This document shows positions 21,624-32,326 of a stretch of 64,000 nucleotides of DNA, piece by piece. Position 1 is the stretch's first letter. Each line of letters opens with the position of its first letter. Location of the stretch: NCBI RefSeq assembly GCF_029203285.1, contig NZ_CP115669.1, positions 4,898,001 to 4,962,000 of the forward strand. Direction: 5' to 3'. The stretch is from Pseudomonas sp. PSE14 (GTDB taxonomy: Bacteria > Pseudomonadota > Gammaproteobacteria > Pseudomonadales > Pseudomonadaceae). Both the position numbers and the translations under genes were made by a program. The notes under the pieces are model-generated. The model was given only the letters and a program-made list of their open reading frames with translations, did not search any database and had not been told where the DNA came from.

Positions 21624-23348
21624 ATGAACAAGTCTCTTGCGCTGCTGACTGCTCTGCTGCTGCTCGGCGGCTGCCAGTCTCTTTCCCATAAAACCCCGGA
21701 GGGTTCTTCCGCCGAGAAGGACAAGGCCGCCGCTGCCCAGAAGCAGCAGAAGTACGGCTCGTTCAGCGAAGAGACCCTGTTTTCGCTGCTGACCGCGGAG
21801 CTCGCCGGCCAGCGCAACCGCTTCGACATCGCCCTCGCCAACTATGTCGAACAGGCCCGCGCCACCCAGGACCCGGGCGTTGCCGAGCGCGCCTTCCGCA
21901 TCGCCGAGTACCTGGGCGCCGACCAGGAAGCCCTGGACACCTCGCTGATCTGGGCCAAGGCCGCGCCGGACAACCTCGACGCCCAGCGCGCCGCCGCCAT
22001 CCAGCTGGCGCGCACTGGGCAGTACGACGAATCCATGGTGTACATGGAGAAAGTCCTTAATGGCCAGGGCGACACCCACTTCGACTTCCTCGCGCTGTCC
22101 GCCGCCGAGACAGACCCGGACACCCGTGCGGGTCTGCTGCAGAGCTTCGACCGCCTGCTGAAGAAGTACCCGGACAACGGCCAACTGCTGTTCGGCAAGG
22201 CCCTGCTGCTGCAACAGGACGGCCGCCCGCAGGAAGCCCTGCACCTGCTGGAAGACAATTCGGCGAGCAAGCACGACGTTGCCCCGCTGCTGCTGCGCGC
22301 GCGCCTGCTGCAAAGCATGAAGCGCAGCGACGAAGCGCTGCCGCTCTTGAAGAACGGCATGAAGGAGCACCCGGACGACAAGCGCGTGCACCTGGCCTAC
22401 GCCCGCCTGTTGGTGGAGCAGAACCGCCTGGACGAAGCCAAGGCCGAGTTTTCCGCGCTGGTCGAACAGTTCCCCGATGACGACGACCTGCGCTTCTCCC
22501 TGGCGCTGGTCTGCCTCGAAGCCCAGGCCTGGGAGGAAGCCAAGGTCTACTTGCAGGAACTGGTCGAGCGCGACAGCCACGTCGACGCTGCCCACTTCAA
22601 CCTGGGTCGCCTGGCCGAGGAACAGAAGCAGCCTGACACCGCGCTCAAGGAATACGCCCAGGTCGGCCCGGGCAACGACTTCCTTCCGGCCCAACTGCGC
22701 CAGACCGAAATCCTGCTCGACCAGAAGCGCGTCGACGAAGCCTCCCGCCGCCTCGCCGAAGCCCGCGAGCGCCAGCCAGACTACGCCATCCAGCTGTACC
22801 TGATCGAAGCCGAGGGCCTGTCCAACCGCGATCAGGTCGACCGCGCCTGGAACGTCATCCAGCAGGGCCTCAAGCAGTTCCCGGACGATCTCAACCTGCT
22901 CTATACCCGCTCCATGCTGGCCGAGAAGCGCAACGACCTGGCGCAGATGGAGCAGGACCTGCGCCTGATCATCCAGCGCGAGCCGGACAACGCCATGGCG
23001 CTCAACGCACTGGGCTACACCCTGGCCGACCGCACCACCCGCTACAGCGAGGCCCGCGACCTGATCCAGAAGGCCCACTCGCTGAACCCGGACGACCCCG
23101 CGATCCTCGACAGCCTGGGCTGGGTCAACTATCGCCTGGGCAACCTCAGCGAAGCGGAAGGCTACCTGCGCAAGGCGCTGGAACGCTTCCCCGACCACGA
23201 AGTCGCCGCCCACCTGGGCGAAGTGCTCTGGGCCCAGGGCAAGCAGAGCGAAGCCCGCCAAGTGTGGGCCGCGGCCCTGCAAGCTCAGCCCGACAGCGCC
23301 GTCCTGCGCGACACCATGAAGCGCCTGACCGGTTCCGGAACCCTCTGA
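21624..23348 (+). CDS. TPR-repeat lipoprotein
   Basis: A 574-residue protein. I start at ATG 21624, which gives a lipoprotein signal (MNKSLALLTALLLLGGCQSL) with a lipobox LGGC. The rest is alpha-helical tetratricopeptide repeats, e.g. ALNALGYTLADRTTRYSEARDLIQKAHSLNPDDPAILDSL. It is probably anchored to the outer membrane and scaffolds proteins there; the precise role is unknown. First gene of the lolB-ispE operon, with 3 bp before lolB. Confidence 0.9.
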   Translation: MNKSLALLTALLLLGGCQSLSHKTPEGSSAEKDKAAAAQKQQKYGSFSEETLFSLLTAELAGQRNRFDIALANYVEQARATQDPGVAERAFRIAEYLGADQEALDTSLIWAKAAPDNLDAQRAAAIQLARTGQYDESMVYMEKVLNGQGDTHFDFLALSAAETDPDTRAGLLQSFDRLLKKYPDNGQLLFGKALLLQQDGRPQEALHLLEDNSASKHDVAPLLLRARLLQSMKRSDEALPLLKNGMKEHPDDKRVHLAYARLLVEQNRLDEAKAEFSALVEQFPDDDDLRFSLALVCLEAQAWEEAKVYLQELVERDSHVDAAHFNLGRLAEEQKQPDTALKEYAQVGPGNDFLPAQLRQTEILLDQKRVDEASRRLAEARERQPDYAIQLYLIEAEGLSNRDQVDRAWNVIQQGLKQFPDDLNLLYTRSMLAEKRNDLAQMEQDLRLIIQREPDNAMALNALGYTLADRTTRYSEARDLIQKAHSLNPDDPAILDSLGWVNYRLGNLSEAEGYLRKALERFPDHEVAAHLGEVLWAQGKQSEARQVWAAALQAQPDSAVLRDTMKRLTGSGTL

Positions 23349-23351
23349 TTT

Positions 23352-23969
23352 ATGCGTTTACGTCACCTTCTCGGCACCGCCGCCCTCGCCCTGCTTGCCG
23401 GCTGTACCGGCCTTGGCACCCACGAGTCCCTGGAAGGCCAGGGCAACGCCACCGCCTGGAACGCCCACAAGACCCAGATCACCGCCCTCGACGGCTGGCA
23501 GATCGACGGCAAGGTCGGCATCCGCGCACCGAAGGACTCCGGCAGCGGTACCCTGTTCTGGCTGCAACGCCAGGGCTACTACGACATCCGCCTGTCCGGC
23601 CCGCTGGGGCGTGGCGCGGCGCGCCTGACCGGGCGCGAAGGCGCGGTGACCCTGGAAGTCGCAGGCCAGGGCCGCTATGAAGCCGCGTCCCCGGAAGAAC
23701 TGCTGGAACAACAGATGGGCTGGCGACTGCCGGTGTCCCACCTGCTCTGGTGGGTTCGCGGCCTGCCCGCGCCGGACAGCAAGAGCCGCCTGACACTCGA
23801 CGGCGACAGCCGCCTGGCCAAACTCGAACAGGACGGTTGGGAAGTGGAATACACCCGCTACAGCGAGCAGGACGGCTACTGGCTGCCCGAGCGCCTGAAG
23901 CTGCACGGCCAGGACCTCGACGTGACCCTGGTGGTGAAGACCTGGCAGCCGCGCCAACTGGGCCACTGA
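23352..23969 (+). CDS. lolB: Outer-membrane lipoprotein receptor LolB
   Basis: A 205-residue lipoprotein with a signal and lipobox (LLAGC). It accepts lipoproteins from LolA and inserts them in the outer membrane. The fold is indicated by [22 protein letters not shown], the [14 protein letters not shown] segment and a C-terminal [22 protein letters not shown]. It is embedded between a TPR lipoprotein and ispE, the standard gammaproteobacterial location. Confidence 0.95.
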   Translation: MRLRHLLGTAALALLAGCTGLGTHESLEGQGNATAWNAHKTQITALDGWQIDGKVGIRAPKDSGSGTLFWLQRQGYYDIRLSGPLGRGAARLTGREGAVTLEVAGQGRYEAASPEELLEQQMGWRLPVSHLLWWVRGLPAPDSKSRLTLDGDSRLAKLEQDGWEVEYTRYSEQDGYWLPERLKLHGQDLDVTLVVKTWQPRQLGH

Positions 23970-23970
23970 C

Positions 23971-24819
23971 ATGCAGGACCGCCTGACCCTGCCAGCCCCG
24001 GCCAAGCTCAACCTGTTCCTGCACATCAACGGTCGCCGTCCCGACGGCTATCACGAACTGCAGACCCTCTTTCAATTCCTCGACCATGGCGACGAACTGC
24101 AATTCGCCCTGCGCGAGGACGGCGAAATCCGCCTGAACACCGACATCGAAGGCGTTCCCCACGACAGCAACCTGATCGTCAAGGCCGCCCGCCGGCTGCA
24201 GGAACAATCGGGCTGCACGCTGGGCGCCGATATCTGGCTGGACAAGCGCCTGCCCATGGGCGGCGGTATCGGCGGCGGCAGTTCCGACGCCGCCACCACC
24301 CTGCTCGGCCTCAAGCACCTGTGGAACCTCGACTGGGACGAAGACCGCCTCGCCGCACTGGGCCTGACCCTGGGCGCCGACGTGCCGGTATTCGTGCGTG
24401 GCCGCGCGGCCTTCGCCGAAGGCGTCGGCGAGAAGCTCACGCCGGTGGAGCTGGAAGAGCCCTGGTTCCTCGTCGTCGTGCCGCAAGTCTTTGTCTCCAC
24501 AGCAGAAGTTTTCTCCGATCCCGAGTTGACACGGGATACTCCGCCCATTAAAGTTCGCAGCCTTCTCGGGGTGGACGGTCATAACGACTGCCAGCCGGTC
24601 GTCGAGAAGCGTTACCCGGATGTACGTAACGCACTGATCCAGCTAGGTAAATTTACCGAAGCGAGATTGACCGGCACCGGAGCTTGTGTGTTTGGGAGCT
24701 TCCCAAATCAGGGCGATGCTGATAAAGTTCGCCGCCAACTTCCGGCCACTCTGCCAAGTTTTGTCGCCCAGGGGCGTAACATCTCGATGTTGCACCGCAA
24801 GCTGCAAAGCCTGGTCTGA
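23971..24819 (+). CDS. ispE: 4-(cytidine 5'-diphospho)-2-C-methyl-D-erythritol kinase
   Basis: A 282-residue GHMP kinase of the MEP isoprenoid pathway. It has the substrate motif [26 protein letters not shown], the ATP-binding glycine-rich loop [19 protein letters not shown] and the third motif [12 protein letters not shown]. It starts one base after lolB. The 3' third is A+T-richer than the rest, as often seen beside the tRNA-Gln genes. Confidence 0.97.
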   Translation: MQDRLTLPAPAKLNLFLHINGRRPDGYHELQTLFQFLDHGDELQFALREDGEIRLNTDIEGVPHDSNLIVKAARRLQEQSGCTLGADIWLDKRLPMGGGIGGGSSDAATTLLGLKHLWNLDWDEDRLAALGLTLGADVPVFVRGRAAFAEGVGEKLTPVELEEPWFLVVVPQVFVSTAEVFSDPELTRDTPPIKVRSLLGVDGHNDCQPVVEKRYPDVRNALIQLGKFTEARLTGTGACVFGSFPNQGDADKVRRQLPATLPSFVAQGRNISMLHRKLQSLV

Positions 24820-24850
24820 GAAGAAAGCAATGTAATCGGTTGTACGATAC

Positions 24851-24925
24851 AGGGGCGTCGCCAAGCGGTAAGGCAGCAGGTTTTGATCCTGCCATGCGTT
24901 GGTTCGAATCCAGCCGCCCCTGCCA
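24851..24925 (+). tRNA. tRNA-Gln (TTG), copy 1
   Basis: 75 nt with encoded CCA. The acceptor AGGGGCG/CGCCCCT, anticodon TTG in TTTTGAT and T-loop GGTTCGAATCC are all present. Located directly after ispE. Confidence 0.97.
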
Positions 24926-24986
24926 TAACCCACAGGGTCATACGTACAGCGTCAACGAACACATTGCTCCGCAAGTTGTAAGCTAC

Positions 24987-25061
24987 AGGGGCGTCGCCAA
25001 GCGGTAAGGCAGCAGGTTTTGATCCTGCCATGCGTTGGTTCGAATCCAGCCGCCCCTGCCA
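24987..25061 (+). tRNA. tRNA-Gln (TTG), copy 2
   Basis: Base-for-base identical to copy 1 over all 75 nt, 61 bp downstream. It ends about 50 bp before the prs start codon, so the two tRNAs are probably processed from an ispE-prs transcript or a local one. Confidence 0.97.
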
Positions 25062-25113
25062 TTTTCTTCTGGCTCAACCGGGCCTACCCTCAAGCCGACA
25101 CAGGTACCGCAGC

Positions 25114-26055
25114 GTGTCCAAAATGATGGTTTTCACGGGGAACGCCAACCCCGATCTGGCACGCCGTGTCGTACGGCAGCTGCACATCCCCCTCGGTGAC
25201 GTTTCTGTCGGTAAATTCTCCGACGGCGAAATCAGCGTCGAAATCAACGAAAACGTCCGTGGTAAGGACGTCTTCCTGATTCAGCCGACCTGCGCACCGA
25301 CCAACGACAACCTGATGGAACTGGTGGTAATGGCTGACGCCTTCCGCCGCTCCTCGGCGACTCGTATCACGGCCGTCATCCCCTACTTCGGTTACGCCCG
25401 TCAGGATCGCCGTCCGCGTTCCGCCCGCGTGGCCATCAGCGCCAAAGTCGTTGCCGACATGCTGACAGTCGTAGGCGTCAACCGCGTTCTGACTGTTGAC
25501 CTGCACGCCGACCAGATCCAGGGCTTCTTCGATATCCCCGTCGACAACATCTACGGCTCGCCCGTACTGGTCGACGACATCGAAGACCAGCGCTTCGAGA
25601 ACCTGATGATCGTCTCCCCGGACATCGGTGGCGTGGTTCGTGCTCGCGCCGTCGCCAAGTCCCTGGGCGTCGACCTGGCCATCATCGACAAGCGTCGTCC
25701 GAAGGCCAACCAGTCCGAAGTCATGCACATCATCGGTGATGTCGAAGGCCGTACCTGCGTACTGGTCGACGACATGGTCGATACCGCCGGCACCCTCGGC
25801 CATGCCGCCAAGGCTCTGAAAGAGCACGGCGCCGCCAAGGTCATCGCCTACTGCACCCACCCGGTGCTGTCCGGCCGTGCCATCGAGAACATCGAAAATT
25901 CCGTACTGGACGAGCTGGTGGTGACCAACACCATCCCGCTGTCCGCTGCTGCACAAGCCTGTGGCCGCATCCGCCAGCTGGACATCGCTCCGGTTGTCGC
26001 TGAAGCCATGCGCCGCATCAGCAATGAAGAATCGATCAGCGCCATGTTCCGCTAA
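25114..26055 (+). CDS. prs: Ribose-phosphate pyrophosphokinase
   Basis: A 313-residue PRPP synthetase making the precursor of nucleotides, His and Trp. The GTG start at 25114 gives (M)[18 protein letters not shown], the usual N terminus. It has the catalytic flexible loop [12 protein letters not shown] and the PRPP-binding loop [19 protein letters not shown]. An in-frame ATG at 25030 lies inside the tRNA and is not used. Confidence 0.97.
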   Translation: MSKMMVFTGNANPDLARRVVRQLHIPLGDVSVGKFSDGEISVEINENVRGKDVFLIQPTCAPTNDNLMELVVMADAFRRSSATRITAVIPYFGYARQDRRPRSARVAISAKVVADMLTVVGVNRVLTVDLHADQIQGFFDIPVDNIYGSPVLVDDIEDQRFENLMIVSPDIGGVVRARAVAKSLGVDLAIIDKRRPKANQSEVMHIIGDVEGRTCVLVDDMVDTAGTLGHAAKALKEHGAAKVIAYCTHPVLSGRAIENIENSVLDELVVTNTIPLSAAAQACGRIRQLDIAPVVAEAMRRISNEESISAMFR

Positions 26056-26110
26056 GGCGGAGCAGAGCTGACGTAAAGCGCCCCGTCATGTCGATGGGGC
26101 ATAAAGCAAA

Positions 26111-26150
26111 ATCGCCCGAACGCTGGTCGCAAGCGTCCGGGCGATCTTGT
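26111..26150 (+). terminator. Hairpin between prs and rplY
   Basis: ATCGCCCG/CGGGCGAT with inner ACGCT/AGCGT makes a strong stem followed by CTTGTCATTTT. It is either the prs terminator with read-through or a leader hairpin; it lies about 20 bp before the rplY start. Confidence 0.7.
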
Positions 26151-26168
26151 CATTTTGGAGATATACAA

Positions 26169-26783
26169 ATGGTTGATTTTGTACTGAATGCTCAAGAGCG
26201 TTCCGACCTGGGGAAAGGTGCGAGCCGCCGCCTGCGTCGTAATGCCGGCCTGATCCCGGCTGTGGTTTACGGTGGCGAGAAAGCCCCGCAATCCCTGACC
26301 CTGGAACTGCGCGAAGTTGCCAAGCTGCTGGAAAACGAGGCTGCCTTCAGCCACGTGATCACCCTGAACGTCGGTGCCGCGAAGGAAACCGTACTGATCA
26401 AGGCCCTGCAGCGTCACCCGTCCAAAGGCTTCGTCATGCACGCTGACTTCCAGCGCGTCGTTGCCGGCCAGAAGCTGACCGCTCACGTACCGCTGCACTT
26501 CATCAACGAAGCCACCGCTGTTGGCGTCAAGGTTGGTGGCGGCGAGATCTCCCACGTGATCGCCGAAGTCGAAGTTTCCTGCCTGCCGAAAGACCTGCCG
26601 GAATTCATCGAAGTCGACCTGGCCAAGGTAGAACTGGGCCAGATCGTTCACCTGTCCGACCTGAAGCTGCCGAAAGGCGTAGAGCTGGTGCAACTGGCCC
26701 ACGGTAACGACCTGGCCGTCGCCAACATCCACGCTTCCCGCGTAGTGAAAGAAGAAGGTGAAGGCGAAGCTGCTGCCGAGTAA
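26169..26783 (+). CDS. rplY: 50S ribosomal protein L25 (Ctc form)
   Basis: A 204-residue long-form L25: an N-terminal 5S rRNA-binding domain ([35 protein letters not shown]) plus a C-terminal TL5/CTC beta domain, ending in a Glu/Ala-rich tail. The start ATG follows TTGGAGATATACAA. Neighbour order prs-rplY-pth-ychF is conserved. Confidence 0.97.
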   Translation: MVDFVLNAQERSDLGKGASRRLRRNAGLIPAVVYGGEKAPQSLTLELREVAKLLENEAAFSHVITLNVGAAKETVLIKALQRHPSKGFVMHADFQRVVAGQKLTAHVPLHFINEATAVGVKVGGGEISHVIAEVEVSCLPKDLPEFIEVDLAKVELGQIVHLSDLKLPKGVELVQLAHGNDLAVANIHASRVVKEEGEGEAAAE

Positions 26784-26821
26784 TCGCGCGCACCATTGCC
26801 TTTAAGGAAGGGGCCCCCGTC

Positions 26822-27406
26822 GTGACTGCCGTACAACTGATCGTTGGCCTGGGAAATCCAGGCCCTGAATACGACCAGACCCGGCATAACGCGGGGGCCC
26901 TTTTCGTTGAGCGACTGGCGGACGCGCAACGCGCGAACCTGTCTCTCGACAAGAAGTACTTCGGCCTGGTTGGCAAGTTCAACTACAAGGGCCGCGACGT
27001 TCGTCTGCTCATCCCCACCACCTACATGAACCGCAGCGGCCAGGCCGTGGCGGCGCTCGCCGGATTCTTCCGCATTCCGGTCGAAGCCATCCTGGTGGCC
27101 CACGACGAACTCGACATGCCCCCCGGCGTCGCCAAGCTCAAGAAGGGCGGCGGACACGGCGGGCACAACGGGCTGCGCGACATCATCGCCCAGCTTGGCA
27201 ACCAGAACGGTTTCCATCGCCTGCGGCTTGGCATCGGCCATCCGGGGCACAGCAGCCTGGTCTCCGGTTTCGTTCTTGGCCGCGCCCCGCGCGCCGAACA
27301 GGAACTGCTCGACACCAGCATCGACTCCGCCCTCGGCGTGCTGCCGGAAATGCTCGACGGGGACTGGACCCGCGCGATGCAGAAGCTGCACAGCCAGAAG
27401 GCCTGA
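26822..27406 (+). CDS. pth: Peptidyl-tRNA hydrolase
   Basis: A 194-residue enzyme that recycles peptidyl-tRNAs. Motifs: [20 protein letters not shown] with the catalytic His, the [11 protein letters not shown] segment, and [13 protein letters not shown]. The start is GTG preceded by AAGGAAGGGG. Confidence 0.97.
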   Translation: MTAVQLIVGLGNPGPEYDQTRHNAGALFVERLADAQRANLSLDKKYFGLVGKFNYKGRDVRLLIPTTYMNRSGQAVAALAGFFRIPVEAILVAHDELDMPPGVAKLKKGGGHGGHNGLRDIIAQLGNQNGFHRLRLGIGHPGHSSLVSGFVLGRAPRAEQELLDTSIDSALGVLPEMLDGDWTRAMQKLHSQKA

Positions 27407-27445
27407 TCACACCTCTTTTCCGCCACCTGGCGCGAGGGACCTAGC

Positions 27446-28546
<1,101 letters not shown>

Positions 28547-28562
28547 GCGCCAGCAAGACTCG

Positions 28563-28592
28563 AAAAGCCCCGGCCACCCTCCGGGGCTTTTT
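28563..28592 (+). terminator. Terminator after ychF
   Basis: The stem AAAAGCCCCGG/CCGGGGCTTTTT with a loop ACCACCCT-like and a T run follows the ychF stop. A REP half (GTAGGAGCGAGCTTGCTCGC) follows at about 28609-28630. Confidence 0.93.
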
Positions 28593-28754
28593 TATGCCCA
28601 TCGCTCTTGTAGGAGCGAGCTTGCTCGCGAACACCCCAGCCCCTCATATTCCCCTTCCGAGTCCTGGAAGCCGCCCTCCCCGCCCGGCAATCCCCGAAAT
28701 CAGGCCTTTCCGCCTAAACGATTGATAGATCAGAAAAATATTCAAGAAAAGGGG

Positions 28755-28783
28755 TTGACACCCCCCCTCGATCTGCGGAAAAT
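28755..28783 (+). promoter_or_regulatory. Promoter for tRNA-Met
   Basis: TTGACA (28755-28760), a 17-bp spacer and GAAAAT (28778-28783) form a good -35 with a weaker -10, ending 11 bp before the mature tRNA. Confidence 0.6.
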
Positions 28784-28794
28784 GCGCGCCACTC

Positions 28795-28871
28795 GGCTAC
28801 ATAGCTCAGTCGGTTAGAGCGCAGCATTCATAATGCTGATGTCCCAGGTTCAAGTCCCGGTGTAGCCACCA
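28795..28871 (+). tRNA. tRNA-Met (CAT), prophage attachment gene
   Basis: 77 nt with encoded CCA. The acceptor GGCTACA/TGTAGCC, anticodon CAT in TTCATAA and T-loop GGTTCAAGTCC are present. From the anticodon loop to past the CCA it is duplicated at 42160, the far end of the prophage, so the 3' half here was supplied by the integrated element. Confidence 0.97.
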
Positions 28872-28874
28872 TAT
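28826..28874 (+). repeat. attL, 49-bp direct repeat
   Basis: Begins ATTCATAATGCTGATG in the anticodon arm, runs through the T arm and CCA, and ends ACCATAT. It is identical to 42160-42208. Confidence 0.93.
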
Positions 28875-28879
28875 AAAAG

Positions 28880-28909
28880 AAGGGGTTAGCGCAAGCTAAC
28901 CCCTTTTTG
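28880..28909 (+). terminator. Terminator after tRNA-Met
   Basis: The stem GGGGTTAGC/GCTAACCCC is closed by a GCAA-like loop and followed by TTTTT. A very similar hairpin follows the duplicated repeat at 42215, so each att site carries its own terminator. Confidence 0.9.
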
Positions 28910-28919
28910 TTTTGCCTGA

Positions 28920-28940
28920 GTGACTACGAAGTGACTACAG
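28920..28940 (+). promoter_or_regulatory. Tandem GTGACTACRR, possible integrase arm sites
   Basis: GTGACTACGA (from 28920) and GTGACTACAG (from 28931) are 11-bp-phased direct repeats just inside attL. A third copy, GTGACTACAT, lies at 42050 inside attR. Short repeats flanking att cores are typical arm-type sites of tyrosine recombinases; binding is inferred. Confidence 0.45.
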
Positions 28941-29022
28941 GCTGTCCACTCCCTTCCCTTTCTTCTCCGATTCAGTTCCCATAGCGTCCAGGTCAATGTG
29001 CCACCATGACAAGGACGGTCAA

Positions 29023-29409
29023 ATGTTGGGAATTCCGCAAGAGATGCTTCTCCCCCTCGCCTGTACCTTCGGCGGGATCTTTGGCAGCCTCACTCAAGCC
29101 GCCGTAGCGACCATTACGCTAGACGGACCACCCAACAAGCTTGGCATCATGCAAATTGCCCCTCCCGAACTTCAGCAAATTCGGGGAATGTGGCTGTTCC
29201 TGCGCATATTCATAGGCGGAGTGCTCGGCTTCGTCTTTGGCCTGTACTTCATTGGCACACTGAACGACGAAGCAGGCACCTTCGCACGAATTTGGGCGCT
29301 TTCGTTCGGCGTAGGGTACGCGGCGCCAAAAATTTGGGCCGCCCAGGAAAAGGCTTTGCTAAAGCAGGTTGCCCCAGACGAAGCGCCCACTAGCCGATCT
29401 GAAGGTTAG
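29023..29409 (+). CDS. Hypothetical membrane protein (prophage cargo)
   Basis: About 128 residues with no family I recognise. Hydrophobic stretches at LLPLACTFGGIFGSLTQAAVATI, MWLFLRIFIGGVLGFVFGLYFIG and FARIWALSFGVGYAAPKIW suggest two to three membrane passes. I start at ATG 29023, preceded by AAGGACGG; an ATG-less extension from 28996 is possible. It ends 6 bp before the HEPN-like gene, so the two form a pair between attL and the integrase. Confidence 0.75.
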   Translation: MLGIPQEMLLPLACTFGGIFGSLTQAAVATITLDGPPNKLGIMQIAPPELQQIRGMWLFLRIFIGGVLGFVFGLYFIGTLNDEAGTFARIWALSFGVGYAAPKIWAAQEKALLKQVAPDEAPTSRSEG

Positions 29410-29415
29410 ACCTCT

Positions 29416-29952
29416 ATGAACGTGCCCCTCAGCGAGCAGCAAGAACGCATCATCCTGAAAATCGGGAAGATGATGCTCAACTTTCAGAATTTCGAGCGGA
29501 AGCTGAAGGCCATTCTGGCAACACGAGATCTACAAGGGCCTATTGGCGAGCTAGACACCATCAGCCGAACACAGCACTCAAGCTACGCGAAGACGATGCT
29601 TGGCCTTTTGGCCGGCGAACTGACGAGAAAAGCCATTCGCCCTACAGACGGCGTTGAAGATGAGCTTGAGCTACCAGCGGATCATATCCGCATGACGATA
29701 ACTCTCCACCTCGAACCTGCCGAACTCGACGCGTTCAAGCGTCAGCTAAAAACGCTAGTCGACGACCGCAACCTCCTGATCCACAAATTTAGTGAAAAGT
29801 TCAGCCTTCAGGAGCCGGACCAATGGGATGCAGCCGAGCAATTCCTAGATGATCTCCGAGCTAGGTTCATCCCGCTAAACAACCGAGTGGACCAATGGAT
29901 TTCACTGCTTCCCAATACGCTCAAGGCACTCCATAACGCACCCTCGGAATGA
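29416..29952 (+). CDS. HEPN-like protein with Rx4H motif (prophage cargo)
   Basis: A 178-residue mostly alpha-helical soluble protein. Residues 111-125 (LKTLVDDRNLLIHKF) contain R118-N-L-L-I-H123, the Rx4-6H pattern of HEPN ribonucleases, here with the polar N after R that many HEPN toxins have. Family assignment rests on this motif and helical character only. Paired with the upstream membrane protein, it may be a toxin-, abortive-infection- or superinfection-type module. It is convergent with the integrase gene. Confidence 0.7.
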   Translation: MNVPLSEQQERIILKIGKMMLNFQNFERKLKAILATRDLQGPIGELDTISRTQHSSYAKTMLGLLAGELTRKAIRPTDGVEDELELPADHIRMTITLHLEPAELDAFKRQLKTLVDDRNLLIHKFSEKFSLQEPDQWDAAEQFLDDLRARFIPLNNRVDQWISLLPNTLKALHNAPSE

Positions 29953-29962
29953 GATAGGAAGC

Positions 29963-30970
29963 TCATGCTTGAGCTATCTGCGTGCCAATTGCATGGCTCG
30001 ACTGAGCAATCGGTGATAACCGCATCGCTGATTCCAAATGCTCCGGCGACAGGTGCGCGTAACGCATCGTCATTGTGATCGACGAGTGCCCGAGGATCCG
30101 CTGCAGCGTCAGAATGTCCCCTCCTCCCATCATGTAGTGGCTAGCGAAGGTATGGCGGAGGATGTGGGTCAGTTGCCCCGGCGTCTGGAATCCACAGCGC
30201 TCATAGGCACAGCGGAAAGCAGCCCTGCAGGACATGAACAGGCGGCCGGTTCCAGGCATACCCACCTTGAACATCAATTGCTCTAGCTCGGCCGGGATCG
30301 GTACGGATCTGCTCTGACGGTTCTTGGTCCGGTGGTAGTGGACCTTTCCCCCATGAACTGCCCCACGGGCGATGCTCTCGGCCTCTTCCCAGCGAGCGCC
30401 TGTTGCGAGGCAAAGGAGAGCCACCGGGTACGTATGGTTGTTCGTGCTGGCCTTGCACTCATCAAGGAGCTGGGCAACCTGATCCAGGGTGAGGAAGGTC
30501 AGTTCGACCTGATCGGTCTTAATCTGCCGGACATTGGCCAGTGGGTTCGCCTTGTGCCATGAACCGAGGCGGATCAGCTCAGAGAAGATCGCTGACAAGT
30601 AACGCTGTTCGTGGTTGACCGTTTCCGGCTTCACCTCGGTCAGACGGCGCTGCCGATAGCGCGCCCACGCGAGTGAGTCGAACTCAAAGGCGTGCGGATT
30701 TCCGAGACGTTGAGCCAATGCTTGGCAGCGAGCCAGGCGCTGTTTGCCGTCCTTCAATGTGCAGCCGTGGAGGTCGTACCAGACCTTCACCAGATCGGAG
30801 AGGCGATCATCCAGCGGGCGGCCGGTCTCACCCAGGACGGCGAAGAAGTCCTGTTCATAGCGAATCGCGGCGGACTTGGTGGCGAAGCCTTTCTTGCGGA
30901 TCCTGCGACCGGAGCGACCGTTTTCGTAGAAGTCAGCCGTCCACGTCTTCCCATCCTTGCGTGCGGTCAT
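29963..30970 (-). CDS. Tyrosine-recombinase integrase
   Basis: A 335-residue phage integrase. The N-terminal arm-binding domain (GKTWTADFYENGRSGRRIRKKGFATKSAAIRYE) and core-binding helices precede a catalytic domain with R in ATGARWEEAESI, HxxR in LTHILRHTFASHY, H in LGHSS and the nucleophile Y in MRYAHLSPEHL. It would recombine the tRNA-Met att sites. It overlaps the replication initiator by 4 bp, the usual Pf arrangement. Confidence 0.95.
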   Translation of the reverse strand: MTARKDGKTWTADFYENGRSGRRIRKKGFATKSAAIRYEQDFFAVLGETGRPLDDRLSDLVKVWYDLHGCTLKDGKQRLARCQALAQRLGNPHAFEFDSLAWARYRQRRLTEVKPETVNHEQRYLSAIFSELIRLGSWHKANPLANVRQIKTDQVELTFLTLDQVAQLLDECKASTNNHTYPVALLCLATGARWEEAESIARGAVHGGKVHYHRTKNRQSRSVPIPAELEQLMFKVGMPGTGRLFMSCRAAFRCAYERCGFQTPGQLTHILRHTFASHYMMGGGDILTLQRILGHSSITMTMRYAHLSPEHLESAMRLSPIAQSSHAIGTQIAQA

Positions 30971-32259
30971 ATCGCGTAGCCCCGCCTGATGTAGCGATCG
31001 TTGATCAGTCCAATGACGTGCTTTTCGAGGTCGCGAGTGCTGTAACCCTTGGCGGTGTAGTGGTCTTCGATCACGTGCCAGAAGGGAAGCGTTCTCCCGA
31101 CCTCAAGCGCTTTTTTTGGTGGGATGCGCTCCCGTGCAATCAGGCTGGCGAACTGGCCCAGGAACATCTCGCAATTCTTGCCGGAGAAGCCCTGTGCGGT
31201 TTTGTAATAGCGGCGGTACTCGGTGCGCTCGATGAGCGGATCAGCTTCCACCTGCACCTTGGTGTCGAGGCTGATCAGAGACCAGAAGGCATCGAACACG
31301 CCTTCCCGGGAAAGGAGCTTGTAGTTGTCGCAGGCGTACTGCCACAGGCCCTGCAGGTGCGGGCAGAGGCCCGAGTAGGTACGGCAACCGATCACCTCAC
31401 CAGAGGACATCGTGGAGCCTTCGGAGAACTGCTGGACGATGGAGTGGTGGAAGCGGAACTCAATGCGCCACACGGTTTCCAGTGGGTTGTAGGCGGGTTC
31501 GCCATCGCCGAAGGGATCGCCGTTGAGGGATGCCCACACGGATTCACAGTAGTCGAGCTTGTCAGTCGCCCGGGCCTGCAGCGTCTTGTTGTACAGGCAC
31601 ATCTGCAGGCCGTTGGCCGAGCCGAACATGTAAGTCTCACCCCGGCCGTACACCGAGGCGTTGCCGTCGTATTCGATGCGGTCGATGCCGCTGATCTGGC
31701 GGACACGCCGGGACCGGCAATGCATGCGATCCACGAAGTCTGCAGGCGGGGTCCAACCCTGAACGTCGAGGGCGATATGCACGGCGCATTGGTTGGCTTC
31801 GCAGGCAGCGAGTACACCAGCGGCCAGATCGTCCATCACCCCCTGCAGGATCTTTGGATCGGCGCCATCCAGGGCATGGGGAGAGACTTCGATTTTCAGG
31901 TGAGGACCGATCACATCGATCTTCACGTTGTGGTTCTTGATCAGCAGGATCAGCCCCATATCCGCGTTCTGCAGGCGGTACTGGTAGCCCGAATCCCGGC
32001 CAATACGGCCCTTGGCCCACTTGTAGCCGGCGAATTGCACGATGTCTTCCGGCTCATCGAACAGCGCCATGACTTCCGGGCGGATCATGCCGTTGTACAG
32101 CTGCCGTACGGTGTCCACGCCACAACGCAGCAGGCGAACACCTGACAGATCCGCGAATCGGCCACTGGCCGGGTCCATAAAAATCCGTCCTTCGGACGAC
32201 TCATAAAAATCCCCGTTCTCCTTGAGGATCAGGCGTAGGGGGTGAATCGGCTTTTTCAT
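30967..32259 (-). CDS. Phage replication initiation protein (Pf-type, gII-like)
   Basis: A 430-residue protein resembling the replication initiators of Pf filamentous phages, which nick the double-stranded form to start rolling-circle replication. A His-hydrophobe-Asp strand (AVHIALDVQGW) and a YNKT segment (MCLYNKTLQAR) resemble rolling-circle motifs. The position between Zot and the integrase matches Pf1/Pf4. The product family is recognised from context and length; active-site assignment is tentative. Confidence 0.85.
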   Translation of the reverse strand: MKKPIHPLRLILKENGDFYESSEGRIFMDPASGRFADLSGVRLLRCGVDTVRQLYNGMIRPEVMALFDEPEDIVQFAGYKWAKGRIGRDSGYQYRLQNADMGLILLIKNHNVKIDVIGPHLKIEVSPHALDGADPKILQGVMDDLAAGVLAACEANQCAVHIALDVQGWTPPADFVDRMHCRSRRVRQISGIDRIEYDGNASVYGRGETYMFGSANGLQMCLYNKTLQARATDKLDYCESVWASLNGDPFGDGEPAYNPLETVWRIEFRFHHSIVQQFSEGSTMSSGEVIGCRTYSGLCPHLQGLWQYACDNYKLLSREGVFDAFWSLISLDTKVQVEADPLIERTEYRRYYKTAQGFSGKNCEMFLGQFASLIARERIPPKKALEVGRTLPFWHVIEDHYTAKGYSTRDLEKHVIGLINDRYIRRGYAI

Positions 32260-32326
32260 GTTTCTTACCCTTCAATGAGGTTTATTGAGGTGGGTGATCG
32301 ATAGTTATCCGACGTGTTACAGGGTC

